A DNA stretch of 64,000 nucleotides from Asterias amurensis (taxonomy: Eukaryota; Echinodermata; Asteroidea; Forcipulatida; Asteriidae), in assembly GCF_032118995.1 (NCBI RefSeq), contig NC_092648.1, forward strand, positions 24,394,059 to 24,458,058. The letters run 5' to 3'. The translations under genes and the position numbers were made by a program. Under the pieces are notes generated by a model. The model worked only from the letters and a program-made list of their open reading frames with translations. It was not told the origin of the DNA and made no database searches. This document shows, in pieces, positions 60,101 to 64,000 of the stretch (its first letter is position 1; each line of letters begins with the position of its first letter).

Positions 60101-63100
60101 CAATGTACAGTCGGTAGAAAGCAGTCCTTTTATTCAGCTGGACTTAGGAATGTGGAGTCAGGTTGTTTAGAGCATGACGATTGAAACAGCAGTGTACTTT
60201 TAAGAAGGCTCTGAAAACTCATATTTTTGAACAGTGACTTCAAGTTTAATCGCATCATTTGGTTAGTCGTCAAGTAAGAGCACTCTATATGTATCGTATA
60301 ATATTGTATTACATTTAAAATGAAGATGTAGCTACACCAAGGTATATCAATGTGACACTTAGCATTCATCGACCTACTTGTAACTCAGTCCGTAGTTGTT
60401 GTATCCGCCCACCAGCAATCTGAAGCTCCTCCCTCATGCCATCCCTCTCATTCCTTAGCTCCTCCAGCTCAACGCTTGATGCAATACTGCCCTCGCTTGA
60501 CCCTGAACCTTCTTTAAGACTTGCTATTAGTTTGTCTTTCGACTGAGGGAGAAAACAAATTCAAAGGTGAGTTACAGATGTTCCAAAGTACTGTTCCATA
60601 GTAGTGAGAATTGCGATGGTAGAGCCATTGGTGTAATTACTTAGCGTTTCGCTGGCATGTGGTGGCCGAGTGGATAAGAACACAGGATTCAAGCTCTGGT
60701 GTTTCTGTTCAGCAGAGTGTGGGTTCATGTTTCGGTAGTGATACTTGTGTGCTTAAAGGAACACGTTGCCTTGGATCGATCGAGTTGGTCTTTGAAAAGC
60801 GTTTGTAACCGTTTGTTTCAAAATGCATATGGTTAGAAAGATGTCTTAAAAGTAGAATACAATGATCCATACAAATTTGCCTCGAAATTGCGTGGTTTTC
60901 TTTTTACTTTGCGAACTAACACGGTCTGCCATTTATGGGAGTCAAAAATTTGACTCCCATAAATGCCCGACTGTGTTAGTCGACGAGGTAAAAGGAAAAC
61001 CACGCAATTTCGAGTGATACTTGTGTTGATCATTATATTCTACTTTTAAAATATCTTTCTAATCATATGCATTTTATAACAAACGGTTACAAACGCTTTT
61101 CAAAGACCAACTCGTCCGATCCAAGGCAACGTGTTCCTTTAAGCAAGACACTATTGCTTTCTTCGGATGAGACGCGAAGCTGTTGGTCCCATGTGTTGTG
61201 TAATGCATGCAAAAGAAGCCAGAGCACTTATCAAGGGTCTACTCTGGTGTTTCTGGTTTGATTGCCTGCATACTTGCCACAGCACATTGAATACCATTAC
61301 ATGGTGGGTGCTATGTTTAGGAATTGGTCTCAATTCTAAAAACGTAGCTCAAAAATACCTTGCAGGAAAATACTGAATGTTGTAGCACATTGACAATCAC
61401 TGAGAAACAGATATGAACACCATATAAGAAGCGAACATTATTGTTGCTATTATCATCAGTATGCCCCAAATGGAGTACAAATGAGTACCAGTTTGGCCAT
61501 GCGCTAGAAGTTTGCTTATCAAGTTCCAGCTTGAGGTCATATCTTACCTGCAGTATTCTGGTGGCTTTTTGCTTGTAATCGACAAGCTCTTCTTTGACAC
61601 TGTCCAACTGACTCTTAGCTGTCTTGAGCTGCTGGGCAAGACGGTGTGTGTTATCTGATAGATGTAGGTTAAGATAATTAAAGGAATGTATAAGAATCAA
61701 ACTCTGTTCTCAATTTCAGGCATGAGAATGGGTGATGTTAAAAAAAAAGGAAAAAATTCAGTTGATTGGAAATGTCAATATTCCATCATTTTTGTGTGCG
61801 AAGCACAACACGAGCGCGCAGCGCGAAGTCCCTTACGGCCGGGGTCCAGGGCCCGCTTAAGGGCCCTGGGAGCTCTGGCTATTTTAGAAGCTCTGTGGTG
61901 GTCTCTAATGCATTTCTGACACCTGTTTTTCCAGGTAGAAGTGAGCTACTTTTGTGTGATTTTTCCTTTTTTATTTTTTTATAATAGGTTTAAGGGAAAA
62001 TAAAATGTAAAGCTCAAACAATTCAAACAATTTTGGGTTCGCCTGCGATTTTATTACAATTCCGGAAAAAGAAAGGAAAAAAAAAAAAAAAATTATCCCT
62101 TATTTCTGCCCTTGAAAATGCTTTTTTTCTCACCAACAACCATTTTTATAGGTTCTTGATTTGAAATTCGGTTGTGTAAAAGAAATTCTTTTGCAGTTAA
62201 ATGTTTGTGATTTTAACGATCCGTCGGCGACGCACATTTAAAAAAATATATAAGCCTATATACTTGGCGAGAGCGATGTGTTTTTGAGAAAGAGGTTGTT
62301 ATTCAGCATAGGGTATAACTGGAACGAGGTTGAGATTAGACCCCAACATAGAAATAGAACCAATGAAGAAAGCACGTCGTCCGGACGCACAGTGTGTTCG
62401 CTGGTTCCCAATATATCTTTCGCTGGTTGTGAGGCAATAACAGGTACCAGTTTCCCATGGCCTGCCGGCGATCTCAGATTCGTGCCGCGCCGCTCATTGG
62501 TTCGTGTACAAACCTGCACGCACACAGTACACATGGTGCAAACACGTGCATTGTTTTTTTCAGTAGACTTTCAAAAGTCTCCACACGTGTTATCTTTGCT
62601 GCAGCAGCAAGCCCATTACACGCAAACATTATTGAACCGTACCACTATAAACGAAGCAAGGAATGAGGCAAGTTTATACATCGGTCGCTGCTGCTCCATT
62701 ATGCATGCGCGATGCCAGGAAGACCACAAGCCGTAAACTGAGCCAGTTGCAGGACGGCAATTTATTGTTTAGGTGCCGTTTTTTCATGAACGCCGTGCGT
62801 GTGGATCCGCGATAAGAACAATTACAAAGGTAAACTGGACATTGTCTGACTAGAGAAGAGGGATTAGAGAAATCCAAATGTATACCCCCCAAAACCTACC
62901 CCCTGAATTTTATAGCAAATTCACATTGAACTCGGAGACCACATATTTTGAAGTGAAAAATCCGGAATTCCGGAAAAATCCGGAAGATTCTCATGCCTGC
63001 AATTTTGATCAGATGTAACATTTCCTCAAAATTGCTTGCTGGCCTGAGTTCCCCACTTATTCTACACCCAGAACCTCCCCAGAGATAAAAACAAATGTTG

Positions 63101-64000
63101 AAAAATGTCCGCTAAATATGACAAAGCCTTTAAAGCCATTGGACCCTTTCGGTACAGAAAAAAAAAAAAAGTTCACAGATTTACAAATAATTTACAGGTT
63201 TTACAGAAGGTAATAATGAAAGACTTCTCTTGAAATATTAGTCCATGAAATGCTTTACTTTTTGAGAAAACGGTAAAACAATAAAAATTCTCGTTAGCGA
63301 GAATTACGGATTTGTTAGAAACACATATCATGACACGGCGAAACGCGCAAAAAACAGGAGTGGGTTTTCCCGTTATTTTCTCCCGACTCCGATGTCCGAT
63401 TGAGCCTAAATTTCCACAGGATTGTTATTTTAAATATTAGTTGTGATACACGAAGTGTGGGACTTGGACGACACTATTTACGAAAAGTGTATAATGGCTT
63501 TAAAGGCAAAGTACACCGTTTGTTTTGGGAAACATATGGTTGTGTTAATCTGAAATAGATGTAGTTAACAATAAAACTAACATGGGTAAATTTGATTTTA
63601 AAAGGTGGTCGTTTTTTTGAGATGTTGCAAAAAATCCGGACAGTAACCCTTCTCAGATTCAAAATTTTGGGGCATAAAAACTGATATCTTTTATACATAA
63701 CTACCATTACTTTGCAGTGAATTGTATCTCAAAATGCTTTATACTGTTGGCTTCTAAGAAAAATTAGTCTTGCCATTAATTTATAAGAGTGATTACCAAA
63801 CGTATTCCTTCCCTTTAAACCTACTTCCTAAGACACTGCCAAAAAGCACTCTATTTCCTTGTATGTCTAATATAAAAACAAACTGTCGATTGAACGTCAC
63901 ATTTAAGGATACTTTTTTCTTCATGATATCTCTTCTGGGTGGTTGTCAATGACTCAGCTAGGTTCTGCTGCTCCGATTCCAATCTTCCCTGTCTCTCCAT
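54145..64000 (-). CDS. GOLGA5: Golgin-84 (golgin subfamily A member 5), 3' part
   Basis: Nine exons on the minus strand: 64000-63913 (partial), 61654-61548, 60542-60378, 59781-59554, 58441-58292, 56916-56835, 55692-55526, 54234-54145. The eight listed join in frame with GT/AG borders; the 5' remainder lies beyond the window. The product is a coiled coil followed by a C-terminal membrane anchor: KATRILQ-SKDKLIASLKEGSG, IQKLRNQ, LTESLIQKQTMLEALSTEKN, then FSIRLGLFLRRYPIARLFV and a final segment HLWVMIVLLTYTPE. These match the known golgin-84 C-terminus closely. The protein tethers vesicles at the cis-Golgi and binds Rab1. Introns hold many MITEs and SINEs. No defect seen. Confidence 0.93.
54292..54669 (+). 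mobile_element. TTAA MITE, family 2, in golgin last intron
   Basis: TTAA on both sides; ends AGGCAGTAGACACTGTTGG and AGTGTCCACTGCCT. Confidence 0.88.
55285..55440 (+). mobile_element. tRNA-derived SINE, third family
   Basis: Head with A box TGGTCTCGTGGTAAGC and B box GGTTCAAATCTTA, then a body with GAGTATTCAGTACTTTACAC and ATGGGTGAAAACC shared with 59330-59475 and 58525-58605. In the golgin intron just downstream of the 55526 exon. Confidence 0.6.
55693..56226. other. Golgin intron, no further feature
   Basis: The stretch TACCCAGCATGTAGATAAACACATATAGTGTTATCG near 55913-55948 resembles the end of the Penelope-like fragment at 53085. Nothing else seen. Confidence 0.4.
56227..56557 (+). mobile_element. 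TTAA MITE, family 2, shortened
   Basis: TTAA on both sides; lacks part of the CAGGTTTGTTATTTTATGC block near its right end. Confidence 0.87.
56965..57004. repeat. Perfect 40-bp palindrome
   Basis: ATACGTTTTGCAACTGTCAA is followed without spacer by its exact complement. Immediately upstream of golgin exon 56916-56835 and next to a minisatellite. Confidence 0.95.
57010..57222. repeat. Minisatellite, three units of about 60-77 bp
   Basis: Each unit has GGTTTA, GGATCAAATGTAATACAATT and AGGCCTACACT, then an A-rich part and TTGGGTGCAC; the third is shortened. Confidence 0.85.
57223..58045. other. Golgin intron, no feature recognised
   Basis: AT-rich intron sequence. Confidence 0.45.
58046..58150. 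mobile_element. Short MITE, family 6
   Basis: Ends TTAAACCCGATTCATACTTCC and GAAAGTATGAACCGGGC; a short relative of 24210-24392. Confidence 0.7.
58525..58605 (+). mobile_element. SINE body fragment (third family)
   Basis: CAGAAAAGTACTGAGTATACAG and the GTATATGGGTTCAACCAAAAC tail match the 3' body of the SINEs at 55285 and 59330; no tRNA head. Confidence 0.5.
58620..59329. other. Golgin intron, no feature recognised
   Basis: A 133-codon frame at 58731-59132 has no recognisable domain and lies opposite the golgin gene in its intron. Confidence 0.45.
59330..59475 (-). mobile_element. tRNA-derived SINE, third family
   Basis: The minus strand shows a good tRNA-like head: A box TGGTCTAGTTGGTAAGAC, anticodon-arm-like TCTAGAATTGCAAAGG, B box GGGTTTGAATCCCACC. 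The body continues past the would-be acceptor stem, so it is a SINE rather than a tRNA gene. Confidence 0.65.
60656..61290 (+). mobile_element. tRNA-derived SINE (as 15178) split by a family-1 MITE
   Basis: Head TGGTGGCCGAGTGGATAAG with a Leu/Ser-like arm, then ACTTGTGTGCTTAA at the break and TTAAGCAAGACACTATTGC after it. The same body is continuous at 15300-15430 (minus strand). Confidence 0.78.
60757..61138. mobile_element. TTAA MITE, family 1, full length, inside a SINE
   Basis: 382 bases, ends AGGAACACGTTGCC and GGCAACGTGTTCCT, TTAA on both sides. The interrupted SINE has one TTAA at this point in its other copy, which defines the 4-base target duplication. Confidence 0.95.
61717..62999. 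mobile_element. Non-autonomous TIR element in golgin intron (1283 bp)
   Basis: Ends CAGGCATGAGAAT / ATTCTCATGCCTG with CAATTT directly outside both. Interior has TCCGGAATTCCGGA repeats near the right end and a GCGCAGCGCGAAGTCCCTTA block near 61815. The 152-codon frame at 62278-62736 has no transposase signature that I recognise. The CAG start hints at the hAT superfamily, but only 6 bases of target duplication are clear, where hAT gives 8. Confidence 0.75.
63134..63499 (+). mobile_element. TTAA MITE, family 3
   Basis: TTAA on both sides (63130-63133, 63500-63503). Forward copy of the 8085-8450 family: AGCCATTGGACCC to ATAATGGCT, with the TTCTCGTTAGCGAGAA palindrome. Confidence 0.88.
63504..63814 (+). 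mobile_element. TTAA MITE, family 5 (AGGCAAAGTACACC ends)
   Basis: Starts at the TTAA shared with the preceding element and ends CGTATTCCTTCCCT before TTAA. The terminal inverted repeat is weak. Confidence 0.7.

Noticed and set aside
62278-62736. 152-codon frame within the 61717 element as a transposase
   Set aside because: No catalytic motif or zinc finger visible; too short for a transposase.

Overview
The window looks like nuclear DNA of an invertebrate deuterostome, most likely an echinoderm and possibly a sea star. It has small phase-matched exons in long AT-rich introns, a golgin-84 gene with animal exon structure, a class A GPCR, lidless pancreatic-lipase-family genes, and a dense load of short inverted-repeat transposons, tRNA-derived SINEs and Penelope-like fragments. 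The species is inferred; no marker gene fixes it.

Layout. (1) 1-22546 is a tandem cluster of three secreted lipase/phospholipase-A1-like genes on the + strand. Copy A shows only its last two exons (210-793). Copy B (9415-12762) is a decayed gene lacking its two middle exons. Copy C (19914-22546) is complete, with five exons, 347 residues and the whole Ser/Asp/His triad. (2) 1-7827 and 21766-38623 are two copies of one segmental duplication that starts inside the lipase gene and runs into its 3' flank. Because the copies are so similar, each serves as an empty-site control for elements inserted in the other. (3) 32758-38511, inside the second copy, is a 5.75-kb DNA transposon with inverted termini and a TTAA target duplication. 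Its empty site is preserved near 7711. It carries two converging genes: an apparently intact three-exon gene whose product is the P2X7-receptor cytoplasmic 'ballast' domain with no channel, and a core-deleted THAP/Kolobok-type transposase. (4) 41576-42538 is a single-exon rhodopsin-family GPCR with a TATA box and two E-boxes. (5) 54145-64000, minus strand, is the 3' part of a golgin-84 (GOLGA5) gene: nine exons, phase-consistent at every junction checked.

Repeats dominate the rest. At least five families of short TTAA-flanked inverted-repeat elements (MITEs), all starting 5'-AG, occur about 30 times, sometimes back to back sharing one TTAA. Their shared target and terminal dinucleotide match the Kolobok-like element, which suggests one class of transposase moved them all. 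Others are a GCGCC-rich TIR element (16247-17005), a TIR element with five copies of a subterminal motif (26154-26759), a truncated Penelope-like element encoding a GIY-YIG nuclease with a solo LTR inside it (27129-28942), and a 1.28-kb TIR element in a golgin intron.

The genes do not form one pathway. The lipase cluster is a local gene family undergoing duplication and decay, the GPCR and golgin are unrelated single genes, and the P2X7-like gene arrived with a transposon.
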